A stretch of DNA of 64,000 nucleotides from Myxococcales bacterium (lineage in GTDB: Bacteria > Myxococcota_A > Polyangia > Haliangiales > Haliangiaceae): the NCBI GenBank assembly GCA_016717005.1, contig JADJUF010000007.1, positions 440,001 through 504,000 of the forward strand, in the 5' to 3' direction. Of this stretch, positions 54,762-62,808 are shown piece after piece (position 1 is the first letter of the stretch; every line of letters begins with the position of its first letter). A model generated the notes under the pieces. The model was given only the letters and a program-made list of their open reading frames with translations, did no database searches and was not told where the DNA came from. Made by a program: the position numbers and the translations under genes.

Positions 54762-54779
54762 GAACAAGCCCGCCGTCAA
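54751..54779 (-). promoter_or_regulatory. pncB operon promoter
   Basis: The minus strand reads TTGACG (54774-54779), 17 bases, then CATATT (54751-54756), giving five and four matches to the sigma-70 consensus. The start would lie near 54744, leaving a leader of about 110 bases to the ATG at 54634. The PfkB kinase gene begins 4 bases beyond the -35 element in the other direction, so the two units share this region. Confidence 0.5.
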
Positions 54780-54782
54780 GCC

Positions 54783-55667
54783 ATGGTGATCGTCTGGGGC
54801 GAGGTCCTGTGGGATCAGTTTCCAGACGGCGACCAGCTCGGCGGGGCGCCGGCGAACGTCGCGTGGCACCTGGCCGGCCTGGGCGCGCGGGTCGAGCTGG
54901 TGACCCGGGTCGGCGCGGACGCCGACGGCGCCCGGGCCCGCGCGCGCCTGACCGAGCGCGGGGTCGGCCTGGCGCTGGCGCAGGTGGATCCGCTGCGCGC
55001 GACCGGCGCGGTCGCGATCACGCTGGTCGACGGCGAGGCCCGCTACCGCCTCGAGCCCGGGCGCGCGTGGGAGCACCTCGAGCTGACGCCCGAGATCGCC
55101 GCCGCCCTGCCGGGTGCGCGCGCGATCGTCTACGGCACGCTGGCCCAGCGCACGCCCGCCGGGTTGGCCGCGCTGACCGCCGCGCTGGCCGCCGCGTCGC
55201 CGCGGGTGCTGCGGGTGTGCGATCCCAACCTGCGCGGCAGCGCGGCCACCGCCGCCGACGACCTGGCGCTGACCGCGGCGTTGACCGCCGCCGACGTGGT
55301 CAAGCTCAACGAGCGCGAGGTCGACGAGGTCGCCCGGCGCCTGGGCCACGCGGATCCGGTGGCGTGGCTGCTCGACCGCGGCGCGCGCCTGGTGGCGATC
55401 ACCCGCGGCGCCGCCGGCAGCACGTGGTACGCGCCCGGGCGCACGCTCGAGGTCCCGGCGATCGCGGCGACCGCGGGCGGCGACAACGTGGGCTGCGGCG
55501 ACGCCTACGTCGCTGGGCTGGTGTACGGGTTGATCAACGGCTGGCCGTGGCGACGCGTGGGCCACCTGGCCAGCGCGCTCGCCGCCGATGTCGCCGGCGT
55601 CCGCGGCGCGACGCCCGCGATCGACGGCCGCGCGCGGGTCGAGCGCCTGCCGACGGAGGCGGCGTGA
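54783..55667 (+). CDS. PfkB-family sugar kinase (fructokinase-like)
   Basis: The 294-residue protein has IVWGEVLWDQFPDGDQLGGAPANVAWHLAGLG, VELVTRVGADADG, VCDPNLRG and the catalytic motif GDNVGCGDAYVAGL. The Asp of GD is the general base; the usual first GAG is GCG here. Such enzymes phosphorylate fructose or related sugars. The divergent NAD operon starts on the other side. The next gene starts with GTGA overlap, so it is coupled to a membrane protein of unknown substrate. Confidence 0.85.
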   Translation: MVIVWGEVLWDQFPDGDQLGGAPANVAWHLAGLGARVELVTRVGADADGARARARLTERGVGLALAQVDPLRATGAVAITLVDGEARYRLEPGRAWEHLELTPEIAAALPGARAIVYGTLAQRTPAGLAALTAALAAASPRVLRVCDPNLRGSAATAADDLALTAALTAADVVKLNEREVDEVARRLGHADPVAWLLDRGARLVAITRGAAGSTWYAPGRTLEVPAIAATAGGDNVGCGDAYVAGLVYGLINGWPWRRVGHLASALAADVAGVRGATPAIDGRARVERLPTEAA

Positions 55668-57796
55668 CCGCGCCCGCACGGCCACCGCCGATGCGCCGGG
55701 CCACGCCGGCGCCGGCCGACGGAGCCGGCCTGACCGCGCTTGGGCGGCCGCCGCTGCTGGCGCGCGCCGGGCCGCTGCTGGTGCTGGCCCTGGCCACGCT
55801 GTACGTCGCGCTGATGTACCGGCGGGTGTTCGCCGGCGAGCTGGCGGGCGACGACAACACCTTCCACTGGGCCGAGGCCGTGCGCATCGCCGACGGCCTG
55901 CGCCACGGCGACCTCGACCTGTGGAACCCATCGGCGAACGCCGGGTTCCCGACCGGCTACTACTACCAGCTGCTGCCGGCCGCGGTGCCGGGCGCGCTGG
56001 CGGCGGTGTTCGGACACACGCTGTTCTGGTTCCAGCTCGCCATCTTCCTGCCGCTGGTGCTGGTGCCCGCCGCCGGCTACCGCGCGCTGCGGGTGCTCGA
56101 CATCGATCCGTGGCCGGCGCTGGGCGGCGGCGTGGCGATCGCGGTCACGCTGTCGAACTCGAAGTGGGGCCACGGCGCCGACGGGGTGTTCGCGGTCGGG
56201 CTGTTCACGCAGGTGTCCGCGTTCGCGGCGTTCCCGCTAGCGCTGGCCCACGGCCTGGTGTGGCTGCGGCGCGGCACCAACCTCGCGAGCGCGATCGGCT
56301 GGGGCGTGTTCGTCGGTGTCAGCCACCCGGTCGCGGGCATGGCGCTGGGCGCGGCCCTCGCGCCGATCGCGTGCACGACCGCGTTGGCGCAGGTGCTCGC
56401 GTCGGTGTCGTGGTGGCCCTACCCAGCGCCGCAGCCCGGCGCGCCGGCGTGGCGGCCGCTGGTGCGCGTGGTCGTGCTCGGCGCCGGCCTGCTGATCGCC
56501 TCGGCCGCGGCGTGGGCGCCGACGCTGATCGACTACCAGGCGTTCGGCGGCTTCCCGCACCGGCTGCCCGACGAGGCCGGCCCCGGCTTCGCGAAGCTCG
56601 CGCGCTGGCTCGCGAGCGGCAAGTTCCTCGACGAGGGCCGGCGCCAGATCCTGACCGCGCTGGTGCCCTTGGGGCTGATCGTCGGCGCGCTGCTCGATCG
56701 CCGCGCCCACGCGCTGCGCGCGTTCCTGGTGGCGGCGCTGGTGTTCGCGTTCGTGATCGGCATCGGCAAGACGCTCAAGAGCCAGGACGATCTGTTCCCG
56801 GCGGTGCGCTTCATGGGCGCGCTCCAGATCGTGCTGGCGATGGGCGTCGGCGCCGGCGCGATCGGCCTGGCGCAGCGGGTGATCCGGTGGGCCGATCGGC
56901 TGCGCGACGGCGTCTACCTGCAGGGCGCGATGGGCGCGCTCGTGGGCGTCGTGCTGGTCGGGCTGGCGCCGACGTTCGCGACCCAGCACGATCGCGTGCG
57001 CATCTCGACCGACTGGGACACGGTCTACCGCGACGAGCTGCGCACGATCATCCCGGCGATCGCGGCGGCGCGGCCGGGGCGCTTGCAGAACCGCGGCCCC
57101 GAGAACCACTGGGCGATGATGCTGCCGTACATCGAGGTCGACCGGCCGACGCTGGTCGCCTACGGCGGGGCGGCGCTGCAGTCGTCGCCGAACTTCGTCT
57201 ACCTGTGGGCCACGCCGTCGCCGGTGCGCGCGGCCTGGATCTACGACGCGCCGCTGGTGCTGACGACGCCCGAGCGCGGCCCCGACATCGGCGGCACGTT
57301 GCTCGCGCACACCGCCCACTTCGAGCTGCGCGAGCTGGCGGCGCCGGGGCTGGTGGCGCCGGTCCAGGTCACCGGCGAGCTGCCGGCCGGGCGCGCGGCG
57401 ATGCGCAAGGCCGTGCTGCACTGGCAGGACACCGACGCCGCGATGCACAGCCAGGTGCTGGCCCACCACGGCCACGGCATCGCCGGGCCGCCGCCCGACG
57501 GCGACGCCCGCGCGATCGTGCGCGGACGCTCGCGCATCGACGCCGATCTCGACGCGCGCGCGGCGACGACCTTCGCGATCCGCGAGAGCTGGCACCCGCG
57601 CTGGCGGGCCACGCTCGACGGGCGCCCGGCCCGCGTCCGCCGCATCAGCCCCGACATGATGGCCGTCGACGTCGTCCCCGGCATGCACCACCTCACGCTC
57701 AGGTTCGTCCGGCCCTGGTGGACCTGGGCCTCCTGGTCGCTCTGGCCGCTCGCGATGATCCTCGCCGCGTGGTGGTCCCGCCGCCGCGCGCCGTGA
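55664..57796 (+). CDS. YfhO/PTPS-related-type multi-pass membrane protein
   Basis: The 710-residue protein has about 11-12 hydrophobic helices in its first 440 residues and a soluble C-terminal region of about 240. It starts GDDNTFHWAEAVRIADGLRHGDLDLWNPSANAG, the Asp-Asp loop and lumenal segment typical of YfhO-like and related GT-C membrane proteins. It ends with SPDMMAVDVVPGMHHLTLRFVRPWW, a beta strand and final helix as in YfhO. GT-C enzymes move sugars from lipid carriers; the specific function is unknown. Start GTG overlaps the kinase stop. The gene ends just before repeat array A. Confidence 0.78.
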   Translation: MTAPARPPPMRRATPAPADGAGLTALGRPPLLARAGPLLVLALATLYVALMYRRVFAGELAGDDNTFHWAEAVRIADGLRHGDLDLWNPSANAGFPTGYYYQLLPAAVPGALAAVFGHTLFWFQLAIFLPLVLVPAAGYRALRVLDIDPWPALGGGVAIAVTLSNSKWGHGADGVFAVGLFTQVSAFAAFPLALAHGLVWLRRGTNLASAIGWGVFVGVSHPVAGMALGAALAPIACTTALAQVLASVSWWPYPAPQPGAPAWRPLVRVVVLGAGLLIASAAAWAPTLIDYQAFGGFPHRLPDEAGPGFAKLARWLASGKFLDEGRRQILTALVPLGLIVGALLDRRAHALRAFLVAALVFAFVIGIGKTLKSQDDLFPAVRFMGALQIVLAMGVGAGAIGLAQRVIRWADRLRDGVYLQGAMGALVGVVLVGLAPTFATQHDRVRISTDWDTVYRDELRTIIPAIAAARPGRLQNRGPENHWAMMLPYIEVDRPTLVAYGGAALQSSPNFVYLWATPSPVRAAWIYDAPLVLTTPERGPDIGGTLLAHTAHFELRELAAPGLVAPVQVTGELPAGRAAMRKAVLHWQDTDAAMHSQVLAHHGHGIAGPPPDGDARAIVRGRSRIDADLDARAATTFAIRESWHPRWRATLDGRPARVRRISPDMMAVDVVPGMHHLTLRFVRPWWTWASWSLWPLAMILAAWWSRRRAP

Positions 57797-57808
57797 CTCG
57801 AGATCGCC

Positions 57809-58428
57809 TCGCTCCCGATCGGCTGACACCCGGCCGGCCTCACGGCCGGCGACACCCGATCGGCGGATCACCCGGCCGGCGCTCCCGATCGGCTGACACC
57901 CGGCCGGCGCTCCCGATCGGCTGACACCCGGCCGGCGCTCCCGATCGGCTGAAACACCCGGCCGGCGCTCCCGATCGGCTGACACCCGGCCGGCGCTCCC
58001 GATCGGCTGAACACCCGGCCGGCGCTCCCGATCGGCTGAAACACCCGGCCGGCGCTCCCGATCGGCTGACACCCGGCCGGCGCTCACCGATCGGCTGACA
58101 CCCGGCCGGCGCTCCCGATCGGCTGAACACCCGGCCGGCGCTCCCGATCGGCTGAAACACCCGGCCGGCGCTCCCGATCGGCTGAAACACCCGGCCGGCG
58201 CTCCCGATCGGCTGACACCCGGCCGGCTGACACCCGACCCGGCCGGCGCTCCCGATCGGCTGACACCCGATCGGCGGACCTCCCGATCGGCTGACACCCG
58301 GCCGGCGCTCCCGATCGGCTGACGTCCCGATCGGCTGACACCCGGCCGGCGCTCCCGATCGGCTGACACCCGGCCGACCGAGACACCCGGCCGACCGAGC
58401 GGCTCGGAATGTCAGCCGATCGGGACGC
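57809..58428. repeat. tandem-repeat array A, about 18 units of 28-30 bp
   Basis: The unit is GATCGGCTGACACCCGGCCG followed by GCGCTCCC, with one or two extra A's after CTGA in some copies. It includes two 8-bp palindromes, CCGATCGG and CCGGCCGG. Variation is mostly the A-run and a few fused or shortened copies (for example near 58220 and 58260). The array ends with an inverted copy (GTCAGCCGATCGGGAC, 58411-58426). It fills the space between the convergent ends of the membrane-protein gene and the choice-of-anchor lipoprotein gene; no gene is present. Confidence 0.85.
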
Positions 58429-58481
58429 CAGGCATCAGCCGCTCACCTGACGTGGGGCAGCCGTGCGCCGGTAGGTGGAGG

Positions 58482-60584
58482 CTAGTGCGCCGAGCCGACG
58501 TAGTCGAACAGCCGCACCGGCAGGGTGGGCGGCGTCACCGAGCACGCCCCGCCCGAACCAGAGCCGACGTCGACGCCGACGGTGCCTGCGAAGATCAGCC
58601 CGCCCGAGCCAGTGGCGTTGATGCACGGGTCGCCGCTGCCGGCCAGTCGGAACGGCGCGCCCGAGCCGCCGTACGCGGTGATCGTGTGGAAGGTCTCGCT
58701 GGCCGGGTCGACCGTCGAGAAGTCGAAGATGAGCGACAGCGGGATGCCGATGTCGGTCACCGGCGAGAGCGACGCGCTCTGGGTGCCGTCGTTGCGGGTC
58801 GACCAGCCCTTGGTGTCGGACACGAAGCACACGAAGTCGAGCGGCACCGGCGCCGTCAGCACGAGCTCGGCGCCGTCGAGCGTGCGCGTCAGGGTGGTCG
58901 TGCGCTGGTTGGTGAGCGGCTCGTTGGTCGTGCAGGCCAGGGTCGCGGTGACCGCGCCGGCGCCGCCCGGGCCAGGGCCGTGATCGATCGTCGCGAACGC
59001 GCTGCCGCCTGCCGGCGCCATGATCGGGTTGGGCGTGACGACGGGGGTCAGGCCCGACGGACCTCCGCTGACGTCTTCAACGCAGTTCATCGACAGCGGC
59101 TGCGTGCCGATGTTGTTCACCGACAGGTTGGTCGTCAACGCCGCCGGGGGCGGGCACGTCGCGAACGTCGCGGCCGGGGTGATCACGGGGAACGGCCCAT
59201 CGCCGCCAGCCACCGGGATCGAGATCGGCCCCGAGCACGCGCCGACGGCGTCGATCGTGATCGTCGCGGTGACCGGCGCGCCCGCGGGCGGGTTGTACCG
59301 CAGGGCCCCGTCGGCGAACGCGCCAGCCGCGATCGTCGCAGGCAGGGCGCTCGCGAAGTCGCCCGTCGCTACGATGGCCAGGGTCGCGGGACCGTTGCCG
59401 CCGTTGGTCACGCGGATCGGCGCGTCGGTGGTGGAGCCCGACTGCTGAAAGCCGAAGTCGACTTGACCGACGGCGCTGGTCGTGAGGAATGGTCCGCGCT
59501 GGGTGTGACGCACCGGCACGTCGGTGGGGACACCGTTGGCCACGACCCGGACCACCGCGTCGACGACCCGCGGTGCGAACGGCGTCGCGATCGCCAGCCG
59601 CGTGACGGTCAGGGTCGCCATCGTGCCCGGCGCGACGGTGCCGCTGGCGGGCGTCACGGTGTAGCGCAGGTGATCGCCGTCGACCTCGACCGGCAGCGTC
59701 GCCGTGAAGGTGGCGGTGATCGAGCTGGTGTTGTTGATCGTGATCGATTGAGTGTCGGTCGAGGTCGCCCCGCACGCGACGTCGCCGAAATCGATCGCTC
59801 CCGACACCAGCACTCCGCCGGTGGTCGAGCCGGAGCCCGACAGCCGCAGCGTCGACGGCGGCGTGCCGCAGCGCGGACCGCCCCCGAGCTCGAGCGGGAC
59901 CACCTCGAGATCCGCGCCGGTGCCGGTCGGTGCGTAGCGGACGGAGCCGGACACCAGCGCGCCCGGCAGCAGATCAGCGAAGCCGTTGGTGCCGAAGGTG
60001 ATCGTGAAGTCGGGGTTGGACAGCGGCCGGAACCCCAGGTTGGTGGCGCCATTGCCGGTGTTCGACACCACGAACGACAGGGTCGAGTTCGTACCCAGCG
60101 GGACGTCGCCGAAGTTGATCGACGGCGGGCTGATGCCGATCTGGGCGCCGCGCGTAGTCGCGGTCGCGGTGACGCTCTCGGTCGTGTGGCCCGGGATGTC
60201 GGTCGTCACCGTGAGCATCGCCGTCAGCGGTGCGCCGGCGATGGCGGTGGCCGGCACCTGGGCCGTGACCGTGAACGTGGTCGAGGTGCCCGCGAGGATC
60301 GTCACCGCCGCCGGCGTCACCGCGAACGCCGGATCCGAGGACGCGAACGAGATCGCCACGTCGGCAGCGCCCGCGGGGTTGGTCAGCGTGACCATCGCCT
60401 GGGCCATGCCGCCGCAGTCACCCGCCCCCAGATCGATCGAGCGTGGCAGGTCCAGCGGGCCGACCGCCGACGCATCCGCGCCGCGGCTGTCGGCACCAGC
60501 CGCGTCGATGATCGCCGTCGACGAGTCGTCGCATGAACTGGCGGCGAGCGCGAAGAGCGTGGTGAGTACGGCGAGCTGGCGCAT
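58482..60584 (-). CDS. lipoprotein of tandem choice-of-anchor (ASH) domains
   Basis: The 700-residue lipoprotein (LFALAASSC) has repeated Ig-like domains of the choice-of-anchor/ASPM-SPD2-Hydin type. The markers are INFGDVPLGTNSTLSFVVSNTG, IDFGDVACGATSTDTQSITINNT and VDFGFQQSGSTTDAPIRVTNGG, plus a first divergent copy (SIDLGAGDCGGMAQAMVTL). Four domains cover residues 50-470. The C-terminal 200 residues add Cys-containing beta modules. It is probably a surface structural or scaffold protein. AGGGGG precedes the ATG at 60584. The gene is followed by array A and preceded by the RAYT gene, all on one strand. Confidence 0.8.
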   Translation of the reverse strand: MRQLAVLTTLFALAASSCDDSSTAIIDAAGADSRGADASAVGPLDLPRSIDLGAGDCGGMAQAMVTLTNPAGAADVAISFASSDPAFAVTPAAVTILAGTSTTFTVTAQVPATAIAGAPLTAMLTVTTDIPGHTTESVTATATTRGAQIGISPPSINFGDVPLGTNSTLSFVVSNTGNGATNLGFRPLSNPDFTITFGTNGFADLLPGALVSGSVRYAPTGTGADLEVVPLELGGGPRCGTPPSTLRLSGSGSTTGGVLVSGAIDFGDVACGATSTDTQSITINNTSSITATFTATLPVEVDGDHLRYTVTPASGTVAPGTMATLTVTRLAIATPFAPRVVDAVVRVVANGVPTDVPVRHTQRGPFLTTSAVGQVDFGFQQSGSTTDAPIRVTNGGNGPATLAIVATGDFASALPATIAAGAFADGALRYNPPAGAPVTATITIDAVGACSGPISIPVAGGDGPFPVITPAATFATCPPPAALTTNLSVNNIGTQPLSMNCVEDVSGGPSGLTPVVTPNPIMAPAGGSAFATIDHGPGPGGAGAVTATLACTTNEPLTNQRTTTLTRTLDGAELVLTAPVPLDFVCFVSDTKGWSTRNDGTQSASLSPVTDIGIPLSLIFDFSTVDPASETFHTITAYGGSGAPFRLAGSGDPCINATGSGGLIFAGTVGVDVGSGSGGACSVTPPTLPVRLFDYVGSAH

Positions 60585-60789
60585 GCGGGGTCCCCCTGGG
60601 GCGCATCGTCGCACAGGCCCGCGCGTCCCGGGCGAGCTCGAGCCATCCGCGTCGACAGGTCGGTCCGCGGGTGTCCGCACCCGCCCGGCCGACGAGTCTC
60701 CATCGACGGACCCTCGCGATCCGACGACTGTCGGCGGTGGCACCGACGTTGGAGGTCCCGGGGAGGGCCGGCGCTCGGACGCGACGGAG

Positions 60790-61848
60790 TCAGGCGGTAC
60801 GATCGTGATCTGCGGCGTGCCGGTGAGATAGGAGGACCGACCGGACCGCGGGCGAAGGTGTGCGGTCGCGCGGCCTCGCGTCGCAGCGACCAGGAGCGAG
60901 GCGATCGGTCCAGGGTGGCCGGAAGCTCGCTGGCGGCCGGACGTACCATCGTGGGCGCGGCATTGCGCCCAGCGGGAACGCGGTGAGCACGTCGTCGGTC
61001 GACGCGTCACCACGCTCACGGACGCGCGCGGCGGCGGCCACGAAGGTTGAGCGGAACGACCGATAGCTCTCGACGTACCTGGCGCGAGACTCGACCGAGG
61101 AGGCGTGACACGGCGGGGCCGGCGTCGGGCGAAATCCCCGTGCGCGGCGGGTCGTCGAGACCCGGCAGACCGCCTCGGCGCCCTTGACGTCGGCACCTTC
61201 GTGCTCGGCCTCGATCGACCTGAGCATCTCGAGGTGCTTCGCTCGGAGTTGCTCGCTCGACAAGTGGGCCCACGGTCGGATCGGGGCGAGCTCGATGTCG
61301 ACGCACTCGGCCAGCGCCTCGATCGGACGTGGGTTGACCCGCCGCGCATTGCGGGTGAGGACGTCGAGCGACGTGTACCGCGCCTCGACGACCATGTCGC
61401 TGACGAGCGCGCGGGTCGACGACGCGCCGGGCCACTCGATCGGCGAGGCGACCAGTCCCGCCTCGGGCCCCTGCGCCATCAGGTAGCGCAGCCGCGCGAT
61501 GATCGCCTCATCGTCGACGATGGCGATCGGGCGACCACGTCGGCTCCAGAACGGTCCGCGACGACCCCGCAGCTTGTTGATCTGCCGAGCGATGTTCGAG
61601 TGGACGTAGTTGCGGAACAGCGCGAGCTGATCGCCCTCCGTGCCGCTGTACGCCATGTGGAGGTGGTTGACCTGTACCTCGTAGGCGTGCAGCCGCACGC
61701 TCGGATACTTCTTGAGCGCCTTGCCAATCACGCCGTCGACGACGCGCTTGCACTCCGCGTCAGGGCGAAGGAGAAACAGCCCGTCGATCGTTCGGATCGT
61801 GTCCTCGTACGTGACTTCAGGCAGATACCAACGCAGCGGATACCCCAT
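60790..61848 (-). CDS. REP-associated tyrosine transposase (RAYT)
   Basis: The 352-residue protein is of the IS200-like Y1 family. The HUH metal motif is His62-Leu-His64 in VQVNHLHMAYSG. The candidate catalytic Tyr is Tyr122 in RLRYLMAQGPEAGLV, followed by SPIEWPGASS, a typical RAYT end. The rest of the N-terminal core (MGYPLRWYLPEVTYEDTIRTIDGLFLLRP) is as in the family, and a 200-residue C-terminal tail is unusual. RAYTs are single-copy nucleases linked to palindromic repeats; they do not have IS ends. The ATG at 61848 fits the family start. It lies between two repeat arrays. Confidence 0.8.
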   Translation of the reverse strand: MGYPLRWYLPEVTYEDTIRTIDGLFLLRPDAECKRVVDGVIGKALKKYPSVRLHAYEVQVNHLHMAYSGTEGDQLALFRNYVHSNIARQINKLRGRRGPFWSRRGRPIAIVDDEAIIARLRYLMAQGPEAGLVASPIEWPGASSTRALVSDMVVEARYTSLDVLTRNARRVNPRPIEALAECVDIELAPIRPWAHLSSEQLRAKHLEMLRSIEAEHEGADVKGAEAVCRVSTTRRARGFRPTPAPPCHASSVESRARYVESYRSFRSTFVAAAARVRERGDASTDDVLTAFPLGAMPRPRWYVRPPASFRPPWTDRLAPGRCDARPRDRTPSPAVRSVLLSHRHAADHDRTA

Positions 61849-61989
61849 GCGCGCCTCCGTGCACGGGTCCCTATCAAGCCTCGGGCCAACTCCATGCACG
61901 CGAATTCAGGTCGGTGCCTGTCCGGCTCTGGCCGGATACCGCGCCCGGCGGCCGGTATCCGGCGGACATCGGACGGCTGAGGCCGGCGG

Positions 61990-62808
61990 ACGGGTAAGGT
62001 GCATCAACCTACGGCGTCCGACGAATGGGTGGCGCGGCCGACGGACGGGTGAGGTGCGTCAGCCCGGGGGGGTTGAGGTGCGTCAGCCCGGGGACGGGTG
62101 AGGTGCGTCAGCCCGGGGCGTGCGTCAGCCCGGGGACGGGTGAGGTGCGTCCGCCCGGAAGCGCCCGGAAGGGGTGCGTCAGCCCGGGGGGGGCGGTCGA
62201 CGAACGGGTGAGGTGCGTCACCCCGAGGCGGTCGACGAACGGGTGAGGTGCGTCACCCCGAGGTGCGTCAGCCCGGGGCGCGTCAGCTTGGGGGCGATCG
62301 ACGAACGGGTGCGGTGCGTCAGCTCGGGGCGGTCGACGAACGGGTGAGGTGCGTCAGCCCGGGGAACGGGTGAGGTGCGTCAGCCCGGGAAGCAGTGCGT
62401 CAGCTCGGGGGCGGTCGACGAACGGGTGAGGTGCGTCAGCCCGGGGAACGGGTGAGGTGCGGCAGCCCGGGGAGGTGCGTCAGCCCGGGGAAGTGCGTCA
62501 GCTCGGGGGCGGTCGAGAAACGGGTGAGGTGCGTCAGCCCGAGGAACGGGTGAGGTGCAGCCCGAGGAACGGGTGAGGTGCGTCAGCCCGAGGAACGGGG
62601 GAGGTGCGTCAGCCCGGGAACGGGTGAGGTGCGTCAGCCCGAGGAGCGGGTGAGGTGCGTCAGCCCGGGAACGGGTGAGGTGCGTCAGCCCGGGATCGGG
62701 TGAGGTGCGTCAGCCCGGGAACGGGTGAGGTGCGTCAGCCCGGGAACGGGTGAGGGGCGTCAGCCCGGGGTGCGTCAGCCCGGGAACGGGTGAGGCGTCA
62801 GCCCGGGA
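61990..62808. repeat. tandem-repeat array B, about 25-30 units of 25 bp
   Basis: The core unit is GGGTGAGGTGCGTCAGCCC plus GGGAAC or variants, so the main period is 25 bases. A longer type carries a GCGGTCGACGAAC insert. Shortened and fused copies also occur. The last unit overlaps the stop codon of the partial membrane-protein gene (minus strand: Val-Pro-Gly, stop). The 5' flank (61849-61989) is plain sequence. No gene lies in 61849-62797. Confidence 0.85.

Noticed and set aside
57840..58369. Frames across array A reading as SADRERRPGV repeats
   Set aside because: These are translations of the noncoding 28-30 bp units; unit length is often not a multiple of three, so no frame is kept.
57809..62808. 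CRISPR arrays
   Set aside because: Units are contiguous, with no unique spacers of constant length between them, and no cas gene is present.
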